Shown in pieces: positions 45,058-54,502 of a DNA stretch of 64,000 nucleotides; position 1 is the first letter of the stretch; every line of letters starts with the position of its first letter. Below the pieces are notes generated by a model. It did no database searches and was not told where the DNA came from. It saw nothing but the letters and a program-made list of their open reading frames with translations. Made by a program: the position numbers and the translations under genes. Location: NCBI GenBank assembly GCA_047602185.1, contig JASGHY010000001.1, positions 1,364,001-1,428,000 on the forward strand. The letters are read 5' to 3'. Source of the DNA: PMP191F sp047602185. Its GTDB lineage: Bacteria; Bacteroidota; Bacteroidia; Chitinophagales; Chitinophagaceae.

Positions 45058-46320
45058 ATGTCTGCTCAGCAACCTAACCAGGATAGCGGGTTATACACCT
45101 ATGATTCCTTTAGCGGAGGTCAACAGAAGCCTTCCAACAACAACTTTTTATGGTGGTGCGCAGGCGCTCACCAGCAACTCCTAAAAGAGTTTCCTTCCGA
45201 ACACAGTAAGTACACCGGTCTTGGCGGGGTGATCCTTGCCACCTTTGTACTGGCGTCACTGGCTGCCGGTTATGCCATTTATAGCATCTTTGGCAGTGTT
45301 GCCTGGACTTTGCTGTTCGCCATTACCTGGGGACTTATCATTTTCAATTTCGACCGGTTCCTGGTATCAACCATGCGTAAGTATGGCGTAAGCCGTCGTA
45401 AACAGATCTGGATGGCCGTACCACGTGTGGCACTGGCATTACTGATCGGTGTTACCATTGCCCGTCCGCTGGAGCTGAAGATCTTTGAAAAGGAGATCAA
45501 CACCAAGGTGGTAGAGAACATCCACAAAAAGATCCAGGGCAACGATAGCCTGCTGCAATTGGAAAACAAGGCCCTCGTTCAAACCACCGAAGCCGAACGT
45601 AGCCGGTTGGTAAGCCGTAAGCAATCAATTGAAGATACCCTTCGTTTGCTGCAACAGGCATATATCACAGAGGCAGACGGTACAGGAGGTTCAGGACGCC
45701 GGGGTATTGAAAACCTTACCCGGTTGAAAATGGACGCCTATACAGCCGCTGTAAAGCAATTTACTCCTGAGCTGCAGCAATTGAATACAGGTATCCGTGT
45801 GCAGGACAGTGCACTTGTAGCAGCACGGGGCGTTAATGAAGAGAAACGCAAACGTTATGAAGAAGAAGCCAAAAACAATGTAGGTTTCCTGGAACGCAAC
45901 AAAGCCCTGTCTGACCTGTCAGCCGAAGAAAGCAGCGTATACTGGACAAGCCTGCTGCTCTCCCTGCTGATCATCCTGATCGAAATAGGGCCCATCCTGT
46001 CAAAGCTCATCATGCCCGTAGGGCCTTATGATATAGCACTGGCTAAAGAAGAACTGATCAGCATGTCTGCTGCTGAAAATGATATGCGCAAGGACAAAGA
46101 ACTGACCACCGAAAAAAACAGGTCGTTCTACCGCAAGCAAAAAGAAGTATCAGAGCAACTGGTTGAGAAAATGACAGCCCTGCAGCAAAAGCACATTGAT
46201 GAAGAGCTGGACAAATGGGAGCGTGGCGAATGGAATCCCAAAGATCACCGGGCCTCTATGGATGAGGTAGCCCGTAAGATCAAGGAACGTTACCAGTTTG
46301 GCGAAGATGATCTATTGTAA
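45058..46320 (+). CDS. DUF4407 membrane protein
   Basis: 420 residues. The N-terminal cytosolic segment is followed by two close membrane segments (about 61-82 and 85-103), a third (about 124-142), a long periplasmic or coiled region (150-290, with ERSRLVSRKQSIEDTLRLLQ and many Gln/Glu/Arg), a fourth membrane segment (about 297-315) and a charged C-terminal coiled coil (KNRSFYRKQKEVSEQLVEK). This matches DUF4407, an uncharacterised inner-membrane family found widely in Bacteroidota. It overlaps the convergent downstream gene by 9 bp. The function is unknown. Confidence 0.85.
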   Translation: MSAQQPNQDSGLYTYDSFSGGQQKPSNNNFLWWCAGAHQQLLKEFPSEHSKYTGLGGVILATFVLASLAAGYAIYSIFGSVAWTLLFAITWGLIIFNFDRFLVSTMRKYGVSRRKQIWMAVPRVALALLIGVTIARPLELKIFEKEINTKVVENIHKKIQGNDSLLQLENKALVQTTEAERSRLVSRKQSIEDTLRLLQQAYITEADGTGGSGRRGIENLTRLKMDAYTAAVKQFTPELQQLNTGIRVQDSALVAARGVNEEKRKRYEEEAKNNVGFLERNKALSDLSAEESSVYWTSLLLSLLIILIEIGPILSKLIMPVGPYDIALAKEELISMSAAENDMRKDKELTTEKNRSFYRKQKEVSEQLVEKMTALQQKHIDEELDKWERGEWNPKDHRASMDEVARKIKERYQFGEDDLL

Positions 46321-46848
46321 TAAGAACAATCCAATTAACAAGCCTAGTAATAACAGGGCCGGGATAAAGGCAACTTTACCGGCCCTGAATTTTTTTCGGG
46401 CTGATGGTAAACAGAGAAACAGCAATGCCAGTAGCAACAGGAATTCAATGCCTGCAAATATTTGGAAAAAGAGGGTGAACTCGCGGATGTAGATATAATA
46501 AACAATGCCCGATGAAGTGATCACGATGGCAAGTCCCAGGATAGCAAGTGTTGCGATCCAGCCAAACAAACGACGCTTAAATAACAGGATACTGCCAATG
46601 ATGGCAACAAGGATATAAATGTAATTACGAAGGTTCAGGAAAAGCATTTTCCGGTCTACGATCAGTGCATCTCCTTTCGTTGTAATTGTCTGCGATAGGG
46701 AAGAAGCATGGCTGCTGATCTGCAAAGCCAGGTAAATAACACCCAGTATCAATACCAATATACCTGCATATACTTCGCGCCAGCCCAATGATACACGCCC
46801 GGGTTCTGAAGGTTCTATTTCCGTTAAGGTAGTTTCAGGAGTTGTCAT
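46312..46848 (-). CDS. Four-TM membrane protein of unknown function
   Basis: 178 residues with four predicted membrane segments (about 28-46, 78-93, 98-118 and 128-147) and a possible fifth at the C-terminus (ALLLLGLLIGLFLL). There is no recognised domain. The N-terminus is acidic and Thr/Glu-rich. It overlaps the 3' end of the convergent DUF4407 gene. It is 56 bp downstream of the SGNH hydrolase on the same strand, so the two may be co-transcribed. Confidence 0.7.
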   Translation of the reverse strand: MTTPETTLTEIEPSEPGRVSLGWREVYAGILVLILGVIYLALQISSHASSLSQTITTKGDALIVDRKMLFLNLRNYIYILVAIIGSILLFKRRLFGWIATLAILGLAIVITSSGIVYYIYIREFTLFFQIFAGIEFLLLLALLFLCLPSARKKFRAGKVAFIPALLLLGLLIGLFLLQ

Positions 46849-46904
46849 ATTAAAACTTAACTAAATAACAAATGATGGCAGGCAACACAAATAGCGGCGT
46901 AAAG

Positions 46905-47513
46905 CTATTTAATTTTCGATATAATTTCACTGGCTACACTACTTGCCCAGCGCGTATACTCCCTGCCGGAAGGATGCAAACCATCTGACGCCAGCAACCC
47001 CGTATCACTGGCAGCCTCCCGCGTACCGGGTGTAATATCAATATAGGAAACACCGTAGGCAGATGCTATATTTTTATTAATCGCATTATAGTCATCGATC
47101 TCACGGGCAATGGCTACAATGTCCCTGTCTTTTGCAAAAGGAGTAACGCCCCAGTCAGGGATAGACAATACAACTACCCGCTTTACATTATTACCGGCAA
47201 ATACAATCGCATGCTGCAGTAATGCTTCAAACTGTTGTTGATACTCTGCCGTACTTCTTCCCCTGTACTGATTATTTACCCCGATCAACAAGGAAACAAG
47301 ATCGTAGGCCGGTTGCAAAATGGTATTGTCAATACCCTGTTGCAATTCATCCGTAGTCCAACCCGTACGGGCAATGATTTCCGGTGCATGAAACAGATAG
47401 CCTGCCTTACGCAGCATTTGCACCGTTTGGTAAGGGAAACTTTCATACAAAGGCACACCCTCGCCAATAGTATAAGAATCACCCAAAGCCAGGTAAGTAA
47501 ATGTAATTGACAT
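46905..47513 (-). CDS. SGNH/GDSL-family hydrolase
   Basis: 202 residues with no signal peptide. Block I carries the nucleophile in LALGDSYTIGEGVP (Ser12), block III has GVNNQYRGRS (Asn), and block V supplies the Asp and His in SDGLHPSGREY. It is a cytosolic esterase/acyl hydrolase of the SGNH fold. It is the upstream gene of a probable pair with the four-TM protein at 46312. The substrate is unknown. Confidence 0.9.
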   Translation of the reverse strand: MSITFTYLALGDSYTIGEGVPLYESFPYQTVQMLRKAGYLFHAPEIIARTGWTTDELQQGIDNTILQPAYDLVSLLIGVNNQYRGRSTAEYQQQFEALLQHAIVFAGNNVKRVVVLSIPDWGVTPFAKDRDIVAIAREIDDYNAINKNIASAYGVSYIDITPGTREAASDTGLLASDGLHPSGREYTRWASSVASEIISKIK

Positions 47514-47620
47514 ATTTGCAAGATAAGGATTCCGGATGCCAGTTACCGGCTACAAGTTTCACGCAAAAACGCTAAGATCCGCAAGGGCACAAAGTGTGAG
47601 TGGGAGTGTGAATCGGCAGT
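47514..47620. repeat. Heptad repeats interrupted by a miniature element
   Basis: CAAAAACGC-type sequence (47561-47580) and GTGTGAG/TGGGAGT/GTGAATC/GGCAGTC units (47595-47620) run directly into the left end of the element at 47621. Similar units (GAATCGTCAGTCGTGAG) resume on its right side, so the element is inserted into a heptad array. Confidence 0.75.
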
Positions 47621-47723
47621 CAATGTCGTTTAGTTAGTGGCTGGTGAAGACACCAGCCACGGGCGCGTCCCCCGGCGGGTGTCCCCACCCGCCGGAAGTA
47701 AAACGCTTAACTAAACGACATTG
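47621..47723. mobile_element. Miniature inverted-repeat element (103 bp), two-hairpin type
   Basis: Perfect 16-bp terminal inverted repeats (CAATGTCGTTTAGTTA). Inside are two G+C-rich hairpins: GGCTGGTG-AAGA-CACCAGCC and CCGGCGGGTG-TCCC-CACCCGCCGG. No coding capacity. A second, partly eroded copy lies at 57983-58087, with both hairpin loops reverse-complemented. The ends share CAATGTCGTT with the larger element at 6298, so one transposase family may act on both. Confidence 0.75.
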
Positions 47724-48420
47724 AATCGTCAGTCGTGAGAAGGTACATGAAAAGTGAAATGGGATACTGGCTTCCGGATACTGGATTTGAAGTTTAATTG
47801 GAATAACTCCTTATCAGGTTAAATATTCCCAACCCGAGACACCGGGCAGCGCCTGCTATCCGGGCTACTTTGCACTACTCTTACAGGGGACAGCTTATGA
47901 CCTGCTTCGATACAGGTTCGCACGAAAAGCGTACGAACTAAGGGTTTAAACGGGGAAATTCGAAAACCTGGTGTTTGTTTGGTATGGATCTGGTGTAGCG
48001 TTGGTAGGGAGGATTCCTGAAATGGGAAGGGGGGGATGCCGTTTCGAGTGTCGTGTTTAGAGTTTCGGGTTGCGAAGTCGTGAGCCGTGAATCGTGAATC
48101 GGCAATCGTCAATCGTGAGTCGTCAATCGTGAGTGGCTGAAGCAAGTGAATGGTCAATGGTGAATAGTGAATGGGGATACAGGTAACTGCAAATTGCCAA
48201 CTGCCAACTTGTATTCCTCGCAGCTCGTAGCTCAAAGCTCGCCGCTTGTATTCCCTAATACCTGATTTCCGATTCCTCCATCTGCACATCAGTTCATTTG
48301 CATATTTGCACATTTTTCTTGTATTCGCGTTCGGCATTGAGCGTTAAGCTGTATTCTACTTATAACTTAAAACTTACAACCTATAACAGTATTCGCGTTT
48401 CGCCTTCAGCCTTAACATAA
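47724..48420. repeat. Intergenic 7-bp-period repeat composite
   Basis: No credible gene, although a 172-codon ORF can be drawn on the minus strand. CTTATAA/CTTAAAA units (48357-48385), GCGTTTC/GCCTTCA units (48391-48412), GCTCGTA/GCTCAAA/GCTCGCC (48222-48243), the TTGGCAG family on the minus strand (48186-48212), GTGAATG/GTCAATG/GTGAATA units (48146-48174) and GTGAGCC/GTGAATC/GGCAATC/GTCAATC units (48079-48134, eight consecutive heptads) are clear. The part 47815-48000 is mostly unrelated sequence without recognised features. Confidence 0.85.
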
Positions 48421-48451
48421 AAAAAAGATCGCCCCGCAATGAGACGATCTT
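48418..48451 (-). terminator. Terminator of the 48504-51161 gene
   Basis: AAGATCGTCTC pairs with GGGGCGATCTT (11 bp with G-T pairs) on the minus strand and is followed by TTTTTTAT. It lies 53 bp after the stop codon. Confidence 0.8.
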
Positions 48452-48503
48452 CTATAATAGAGTATGTATTACCTAACTCCTAAAACCAGACAGCTAACAC
48501 CTG

Positions 48504-51161
48504 TTACTGCTGCATTCCCTGCATACCATTCTGCATACCTTCCGCTTCGCCACGGGAGTTTTTGCGTTTGAAGAGAGACAGGTCAAATTTACCAAAGCGA
48601 TAGCTCAGGTTCACACGTACCATCTGGGGGTCTCTTCTTGTCCAGGAATCCTGGATAAAGCCGGTTGCCACAGAATGAGAACGCATACGGCGGGTACGGA
48701 AAATATCACTCCAGTTAGCAGACAGTGTAAGTGTGTTTGTTTTGATCTGGAAGTCCTTTCTCAAACCAAGGTCTACGCCATAGTTGGCATCGATATAACC
48801 CTGTGTGGTAGAAGAAGGGCCACCACCCATAAAACCACCGCCGCCGCCACGACCACCGCCACCACCGCTGTTGCTGGTGCTTACAGGCAATGCACTGCGT
48901 GATTGATACTCACCGCTCAGCTGAACACTCCAGCCTTTGCTGAATTTAAAAGCGTTGTTCATTTTCGCTGTCCAGCTGGTACGCTCGTTCTCAATATTAC
49001 CTACGTCAGGAATATCAGTACCATTGATCTTAGAATAATAAACGTTACCGCTCAGGGTAGCTTCCCACCATTTGGTAAGGTTATTACGGAATACCAGCTC
49101 AATACCTGCTGCATAAGCAGTAGATGCATTGATGTAAGAAGAAACGAATACTGAATCTTTCGTTACATCCAGCAGTCTGCGGCTCTGGTAACGGGCAATC
49201 AGGTCAGTAGTGTATTTACCAAATACGGTTGCCAGGAAAGTGTTGTTCCTTTTACCGTAAGTTTTCTGATAAGATAACTCCAGCGAGTTGGTAAACTCCG
49301 GTTTCAGGTTGGGGTTACCGGTCTGGTAGTTCAATGTATCAGAGTAATCAACGTTAGGCATCAACTGGAAGAAGTTGGGCCTGTTGATACGACGGCTATA
49401 GTTCAACTGGATATCCTGTTTGTTCTCAAATGTGCGGGTTACAAATACACTGGGGAACAGGCTCAGCGGGAAGCTGTTCTTAAACTTCTGGCTGCCCAGT
49501 TGCTCACCATCATATTTTGAACTCTCTGCACGCAGACCCAGCTGATAACTGTATTTGTCTTTTATTTTCTGAGAGAAAGTAGCGTAACCAGCATAGATAT
49601 AATCAGTGTACTCATAGTTACTGCTCACGTTAGGGTTCAGGATACCATTATAGTAGTTCAACTGCTCGCTGTTGAATGTACGTGTCTGTGCACGCAGACC
49701 AGCTTCCCATTTCATGTTGTCGCTGATAGGGTGTACGTAGTCAGTCTGCACTACCAGGAATTTATTGCCACCGTTGCTTTTTACAGTCTGAACAGCTTCA
49801 GGGTATTTAGGATCCAGCAATGCTGCATCATAGAAAGAACGGGAATAAATATCGCTGCTGTTATTGTTTTTGCTTGAGTTGAAGTTTACATCAGCTGTCC
49901 ATTCCTGGTTAGGTTTGGCAAATGTATGTTTATAGCTCAACTGTGCACCATAGTTGCGGAATTCGAATTTACCACCTGTATTACGGTATTGTCCTTCCAT
50001 GCCGTAACCACTTTCCAGTGTATCGATGATAGAATTGGTGCGGTTATTAAAGTTGAAATTACCGTTTACCAATGACCCTGAAAGTGTAATGGTATTACGG
50101 TTGTCGATGAAATAATCAGCACCCAGGCGACCAAACGCAAAGCTACCCTTGTTCACATTATTATTATACTGGTTCATGAGGGTAGAAGTGGTTTCACCGA
50201 AAGTAGTACGATCAGTTTCGCCCCAGCTCTTGGATTTACGTTGGTTGAAGTTTGCGTTAGCAAAAACGTTCACCTTACCCTGGCGTATATTAATATCACC
50301 ACCGCCGTTCAAACGTGCGCGGGAATCAATACCCAAACGAACAGTACCATTGTAACCGGCTTTACGGTTCTTTTTCAGTACTACGTTCAGGATACCGGCT
50401 TGTCCGCCGCTGGCATCATATTTAGCAGAAGGGTTTGTGATCAGTTCAATGCTCTGGATAGCGTCAGAAGGGATCTGGTCCAGTGTAAGGGTAGTGGGAC
50501 GACCATCTACAAAGATCTGCGGAGCAGAATTGCGCAGGGTCACATTACCATCCACATCCACGTTTACTGAAGGAATGGTACGCATAATGTCAACCGCAGT
50601 ACCTCCGGCAGAGTTAATATTTTTCTCAACGTTGAAGATCTTACGATCAATACCCATCTGGATCAGGGGTTTGGAAGCGCTTACAGTTACGCTTTCCAGC
50701 ACTTTTGCATCTTCAGCAAGTTTGATATTACCCAGGTCTTTATCAATAGCAGCCAAAGCCTGGCTCATATCGCCTTGTCCACCCTGGCCGCCTTGTTGCT
50801 GGCCAGCACCCATTTTGATGTCAAAAGCTACTTTTTGTTCTACCGCTGTATAGCCGATAGCGGTTATTTTAAGACGAAAATTGCCAAAGATCGGCAGGTT
50901 TTCGAGGCTGAAGTCACCGTTACTTTTGGTAAGCATACCGGAAATGATAGAGTCTTTTCCGCCACGGTTCAATACCAACTGAACAGAAGCGGCGTCAATG
51001 CCTTTGTTGGTTTTGGCATCAACCACCTTACCATAAAAATGGCCTACATTCATCTGAGCACGACCACCGCGGTTAGCGCCGCCACCCATGCCACCCGGCA
51101 TCTGGGCTCCGGCAGCTACAAAGGAAAGAACTGCAAGTGCAAGCAGGAAAAATTTATTCAT
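48504..51161 (-). CDS. TonB-dependent outer-membrane protein (OMP_b-brl_3 type), Gly-rich
   Basis: 885 residues. Signal peptide MNKFFLLALAVLSFVAAGAQ, then a Gly/Met/Arg-rich stretch (PGGMGGGANRGG), a carboxypeptidase-regulatory-like domain (about 40-120) that contains the insert GAGQQQGGQGGQGD, and the plug with ESVTVSASKPLIQMGIDRKI and DGRPTTLTLDQIPS. A barrel follows. A second Gly-rich loop (SGGGGGRGGGGGFMGGGPSS) lies near residue 785 and the C-terminus ends in Met/Gln repeats. It is related to the 41853 protein. The Gly-rich loops are probably surface-exposed. The ligand is unknown. Confidence 0.9.
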   Translation of the reverse strand: MNKFFLLALAVLSFVAAGAQMPGGMGGGANRGGRAQMNVGHFYGKVVDAKTNKGIDAASVQLVLNRGGKDSIISGMLTKSNGDFSLENLPIFGNFRLKITAIGYTAVEQKVAFDIKMGAGQQQGGQGGQGDMSQALAAIDKDLGNIKLAEDAKVLESVTVSASKPLIQMGIDRKIFNVEKNINSAGGTAVDIMRTIPSVNVDVDGNVTLRNSAPQIFVDGRPTTLTLDQIPSDAIQSIELITNPSAKYDASGGQAGILNVVLKKNRKAGYNGTVRLGIDSRARLNGGGDINIRQGKVNVFANANFNQRKSKSWGETDRTTFGETTSTLMNQYNNNVNKGSFAFGRLGADYFIDNRNTITLSGSLVNGNFNFNNRTNSIIDTLESGYGMEGQYRNTGGKFEFRNYGAQLSYKHTFAKPNQEWTADVNFNSSKNNNSSDIYSRSFYDAALLDPKYPEAVQTVKSNGGNKFLVVQTDYVHPISDNMKWEAGLRAQTRTFNSEQLNYYNGILNPNVSSNYEYTDYIYAGYATFSQKIKDKYSYQLGLRAESSKYDGEQLGSQKFKNSFPLSLFPSVFVTRTFENKQDIQLNYSRRINRPNFFQLMPNVDYSDTLNYQTGNPNLKPEFTNSLELSYQKTYGKRNNTFLATVFGKYTTDLIARYQSRRLLDVTKDSVFVSSYINASTAYAAGIELVFRNNLTKWWEATLSGNVYYSKINGTDIPDVGNIENERTSWTAKMNNAFKFSKGWSVQLSGEYQSRSALPVSTSNSGGGGGRGGGGGFMGGGPSSTTQGYIDANYGVDLGLRKDFQIKTNTLTLSANWSDIFRTRRMRSHSVATGFIQDSWTRRDPQMVRVNLSYRFGKFDLSLFKRKNSRGEAEGMQNGMQGMQQ

Positions 51162-51203
51162 AATATTAGTTAAGCGAGAATTAGACGCAAAATTGAACTA
51201 CAT

Positions 51204-51230
51204 CTTGTGATAGCTTACGCACATTGTGAT
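51204..51230 (-). promoter_or_regulatory. Direct TTGTGAT repeats in the upstream region of the 48504-51161 gene
   Basis: TTGTGAT occurs at 51205-51211 and 51224-51230, 19 bp apart, 44-70 bp upstream of the start codon. A CAATTTTG sequence (one mismatch from the -7 consensus) lies between them and the gene. They may be an operator; the evidence is limited to the repeat itself. Confidence 0.3.
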
Positions 51231-51294
51231 GAATGGTTAGTATGTCTGTTTAGTATGCTATAGCAGAAACACTTAAACCGTAATCACAGTTTTA

Positions 51295-51858
51295 TCAATT
51301 TGTTAACATAATTATTGCAGTTTGTATCAAACCTGCGACAAAGCCTGTAACAGCGCCCAGTATTTTCATTAAACGCAGTTCGCGAGATACTGCCACGCGC
51401 AGGTGATTCTCAAATTTTTCAGGAGGAATTGAAGCCAGTTTTTGCGTAACAACCTGTTCCATGTCAAGTTGTTGCTGAAGGTTTTGAATGTATCCTTTCA
51501 TCAGTTCCGGAAAAATGGTTTCCAGTTCTTTCATGAAAATGCTTTTCAGCTGGTTAATGGTGCTGTCACCAATAAACATACTGATCATAGGAAAGGCTTC
51601 GCTTAAGCGGGTGCGTAAAAAGCTATCGATATGCGCTTCGGCAAGCGGCATTATTTTCTGTACATTCTCTGGACTTGTAATCTTTTCTTCAAGATCGCGG
51701 AAGGAGAATAATTCAGTATTTACAAGTTTACCGGCCTCTTTTGCCAGTTGTGCCTGGCGTTTACCCGGACGCAATAGCACTTTTATAGCCAGGGTATTCA
51801 CCAGCCAGCCAATCAGCGCTCCCACAAAAGGGATCAGTATCAACCACCAGTTCATCAT
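51295..51858 (-). CDS. DUF445-family membrane protein
   Basis: 187 residues, shorter than most DUF445 proteins. The N-terminus MMNWWLILIPFVGALIGWLV forms a membrane segment followed by the family motif NTLAIKVLLRPGKRQ. A helical cytosolic middle (about 40-160, with IFPELMKGYIQN and LASIPPEKFENH) leads to a C-terminal membrane segment (AVTGFVAGLIQTAIIMLT). It is an inner-membrane protein with both ends in the membrane. The function is unknown. It lies downstream of tRNA-His on the same strand, with a terminator between. Confidence 0.85.
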   Translation of the reverse strand: MMNWWLILIPFVGALIGWLVNTLAIKVLLRPGKRQAQLAKEAGKLVNTELFSFRDLEEKITSPENVQKIMPLAEAHIDSFLRTRLSEAFPMISMFIGDSTINQLKSIFMKELETIFPELMKGYIQNLQQQLDMEQVVTQKLASIPPEKFENHLRVAVSRELRLMKILGAVTGFVAGLIQTAIIMLTN

Positions 51859-51875
51859 AATCTACAGGGTTCTTA

Positions 51876-51905
51876 TAAAAACAAAACCCGGAGCAATGCT
51901 CCGGG
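51876..51905 (-). terminator. Terminator of tRNA-His
   Basis: A perfect 8-bp stem CCCGGAGC / GCTCCGGG with 3-nt loop, followed on the minus strand by TTTTGTTTTTAT. It is 15 bp after the tRNA 3' end. Confidence 0.85.
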
Positions 51906-51919
51906 AATGTCTGATTCTT

Positions 51920-51997
51920 TGGGGAGGCTGAAGGGTCTCGAACCCTCGGCCTTCAGTGCCACAAACTGACGCTCTAACCTACTGAGCTACAGCCTCC
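51920..51997 (-). tRNA. tRNA-His (GTG anticodon)
   Basis: Read on the minus strand: acceptor GAGGCTG pairs with CAGCCTC, D-arm GCTC/GAGC, anticodon stem TCAGT/ACTGA with loop TTGTGGC (anticodon GTG), T-arm GAGGG-TTCGAGA-CCCTT. The extra G at position -1 faces C73, the hallmark of tRNA-His, and the CCA end is encoded. Confidence 0.97.
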
Positions 51998-52126
51998 GTA
52001 AATCGGGTTGCAAAAATAAAGAAAAAATTGATTTACAAACAAAAAGATGAAAAAAAATCTGGCAACCATTCATCAAAATTGGTTGTTAATTATAATGTTA
52101 GGGCAACAACCCAATTTAAATATCGT

Positions 52127-52134
52127 TATTTTTG
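52127..52134 (+). promoter_or_regulatory. Possible -7 box just before the Prc-type protease
   Basis: TATTTTTG matches TAnnTTTG and ends 6 bp before the ATG at 52141. If real, transcription would begin at or near the start codon, giving a leaderless mRNA. No TTTG at the -33 spacing was seen. Confidence 0.35.
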
Positions 52135-52140
52135 GATACA

Positions 52141-54321
52141 ATGATTAAAGTCTTACGATATATGATTAAAGCGAAAAATCTACCGGTTGTACTGTTGTTC
52201 CTGGGTGCAGGTTTATTTGTAGCGTTCCGTACACTGGGATTGGGAGGCGGTACCCCTCCTACAAAATACGAGAAGATTCTGCACAGCGTAGGAGAGATGA
52301 TTGCTGAGATACATTACAGCCCCAAAAAGATTGATGACAATTTCTCAAAAGAAGTCTTCAAAAAATACCTCGGAGAAAAGATCGATCCTCAGAAATACCT
52401 TCTTTTTCAGTCAGATGTAATTGCGCTGAAAAAATATGAGACCAAGCTGGATGATGAGATCCTGGGCGGACAGGTACAGTTTGTTCCCGCGGTATCTGAG
52501 ATCTATAAAAAGCGCATTCCTGAAACAGAGCGTATCTATAAAGAGATCCTTTCAAAACCTTTCGACTTTACCAAGGACGAAAGCCTGAGCACCAATACAG
52601 AATTGCTCGACTTCCCTAAAACAGAAGCTGAGCGCAAAGAAGTTTGGCGTAAACGTTTAAAATACATGGCGCTTGACAGGTATGCAAGCCTGCTGGAGAT
52701 CCGCGATAAAAGCAAAGGCAAAGAAGGCGCTCCCGCACCTAAAACCGATGCTGCGCTGGAAGCTGAGGCTCGCGACAAGGTGTTGAAAGTAATGGACAAG
52801 ATCTATGAGCGACTGAACAATAAAGTAACTGATGATGATCGCTTCAATGATTATGTAAACACTATTACAGAATCAATGGATCCTCACAGCACATTTTTCC
52901 CTCCTGTAGAGAAGAGATACTTTGACGAAGGCATGAGTGGCCGTTTCTTCGGTATCGGCGCTTCACTGTTGCCCGATGATGATGGTAATATCAAAATTGC
53001 CACACTGGTAACAGGTAGCCCTGCCTGGAAATCAGGTGAAGTTGCCACCGGCGATGTTATCCTGAAAGTAGCCCAGGGTGCTGCAGAACCTGTAGATATT
53101 GCAGGCTATGTAGTTGAGGACGCAGTAAAGATCATCCGTGGTAGCAAAGGCACCGAAGTTCGCCTGACCTTGAAAAAAACAGATGGTTCTGTAAAAGTAG
53201 TATCACTCATCCGCGATGAGATTGTGCAGGATGAAACATTTGCCCGTAGCGCAATAATCAATACTCCCAAAGGCAAGATCGGTATGATCTACCTGCCTGA
53301 GTTCTATGCTGACTTTGAAAACCCTAAAGGAGCCCGTTGTTCTGAAGATGTACGCAAAGAGATCATTAAGCTGAAAGAGCAGAAAGTAGATGGTATTGTA
53401 ATGGATCTGCGTACCAATGGCGGTGGTTCTTTATACGACGTAGTTCAAATGGTAGGCCTGTTTATTGAAGGCGGTCCCATTGTACAGGTAAAAGACCGCG
53501 ATGGCAAACCACAGGTATACTATGACCGTGATAAATCAGTGTTATACGATGGTCCACTGGCTGTAATGGTAAATGAATACAGTGCATCTGCATCAGAGAT
53601 CTTTGCAGCTGCTATACAGGATTACAATCGTGGTGTTATCATCGGCAGCACTTCTACTTACGGTAAAGGCACTGTACAGCGCAATATTGGTATCGACAAA
53701 ACAATGGGTTTTGCAGATGCCAACAGCGAGCTGGGTACAGTAAAACTTACTTTGCAGAAGTTCTATCGCATCAACGGTGGTTCTACCCAGTTAAAAGGCG
53801 TAGCATCTGACATTCATGTTCCTGATGTAGAAGAATATTTCAGACAGCGTGAAAAAGACAATCCGGATGCGTTGCCCTGGGATGAAATTCAGAAAGCTGA
53901 CTACAATCGCTGGAAATACGGACTGGATCTTACTCCTATCAAAAAAGCAAGTGCAGATCGTATGAAATCAAGCGAAGTGTTTGGCAAATTGCAGACGAGC
54001 GCAGAGTGGTTATCAAAACAACAGAACGACAAAGTAGCCACCCTCAACCTGAAAAAATACCAGGAAGAGCAGAAACAGATCAAGAACACAGTAAAAGAAA
54101 TTGGCACACTTGTAAAACTGCCTTCTGAACTGAATGTAGAAAGCCTGACAGAAGATGCAAAACGCTGGGAAGCAGATACAGCAAAAGCAGAACGCTTTAA
54201 GAACTGGATCAAGAACCTGCGTAGCGATATTTACCTTAATGAAGCTGTAAACGTGGTAAATGATATGATTACCCAGACAAACCTGGTGTATAATATCAAC
54301 AAGAACACTGGTAAGAATTAA
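52141..54321 (+). CDS. C-terminal processing peptidase (Prc/Tsp, S41 family)
   Basis: 726 residues from the ATG at 52141; the frame could begin at a TTG 9 bp earlier but the ATG is better. An N-terminal signal anchor (about 11-26, KNLPVVLLFLGAGLFVAF) directs it to the periplasm. A helical N-domain contains NYVNTITESMDPHSTFFPPV, a PDZ domain follows (about 265-345), and the S41 catalytic core has the Ser in NEYSASASEIFAAA and the Lys in STYGKGTVQRN. A C-terminal DUF3340-like helical part completes the Prc layout. It cleaves envelope proteins from their C-termini. A strong terminator follows. Confidence 0.93.
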   Translation: MIKVLRYMIKAKNLPVVLLFLGAGLFVAFRTLGLGGGTPPTKYEKILHSVGEMIAEIHYSPKKIDDNFSKEVFKKYLGEKIDPQKYLLFQSDVIALKKYETKLDDEILGGQVQFVPAVSEIYKKRIPETERIYKEILSKPFDFTKDESLSTNTELLDFPKTEAERKEVWRKRLKYMALDRYASLLEIRDKSKGKEGAPAPKTDAALEAEARDKVLKVMDKIYERLNNKVTDDDRFNDYVNTITESMDPHSTFFPPVEKRYFDEGMSGRFFGIGASLLPDDDGNIKIATLVTGSPAWKSGEVATGDVILKVAQGAAEPVDIAGYVVEDAVKIIRGSKGTEVRLTLKKTDGSVKVVSLIRDEIVQDETFARSAIINTPKGKIGMIYLPEFYADFENPKGARCSEDVRKEIIKLKEQKVDGIVMDLRTNGGGSLYDVVQMVGLFIEGGPIVQVKDRDGKPQVYYDRDKSVLYDGPLAVMVNEYSASASEIFAAAIQDYNRGVIIGSTSTYGKGTVQRNIGIDKTMGFADANSELGTVKLTLQKFYRINGGSTQLKGVASDIHVPDVEEYFRQREKDNPDALPWDEIQKADYNRWKYGLDLTPIKKASADRMKSSEVFGKLQTSAEWLSKQQNDKVATLNLKKYQEEQKQIKNTVKEIGTLVKLPSELNVESLTEDAKRWEADTAKAERFKNWIKNLRSDIYLNEAVNVVNDMITQTNLVYNINKNTGKN

Positions 54322-54357
54322 TAGCATTGCCGGTTGGCAATTAATAAAATATCCCGG

Positions 54358-54389
54358 GCCGCGCTGAATAATTCAGCGCGGCTTTTTTA
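54358..54389 (+). terminator. Terminator of the Prc-type gene
   Basis: A perfect 11-bp stem GCCGCGCTGAA / TTCAGCGCGGC with 3-nt loop and a TTTTTTA tail, 36 bp after the stop codon. Confidence 0.9.
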
Positions 54390-54435
54390 TTGCCGCCTTC
54401 GTATATAAGTAGTGTTATTGTTAACCTGCTTTACC

Positions 54436-54443
54436 TATTTTTG
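54436..54443 (+). promoter_or_regulatory. -7 box of the KdsC-like gene
   Basis: TATTTTTG matches TAnnTTTG about 60 bp upstream of the ATG. A -33 element at the ideal spacing is not evident. Confidence 0.4.
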
Positions 54444-54502
54444 TAAACAATCATTTTTGCAAAGCCATCACGTTATAGTCAATCACATAACCTGTACAAA
54501 TC

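Noticed and set aside
44828..45184. 118-codon ORF upstream of the DUF4407 gene
   Set aside because: It runs through a strong terminator and the DUF4407 promoter and then out of frame into that gene, so it is very unlikely to be translated.
47819..48337. 172-codon minus-strand ORF
   Set aside because: Most of its translation comes from heptad arrays (IQVGSWQFAV-type text that also appears in several other gaps and frames). There is no start context, domain or codon bias, so it is a by-product of the repeats.
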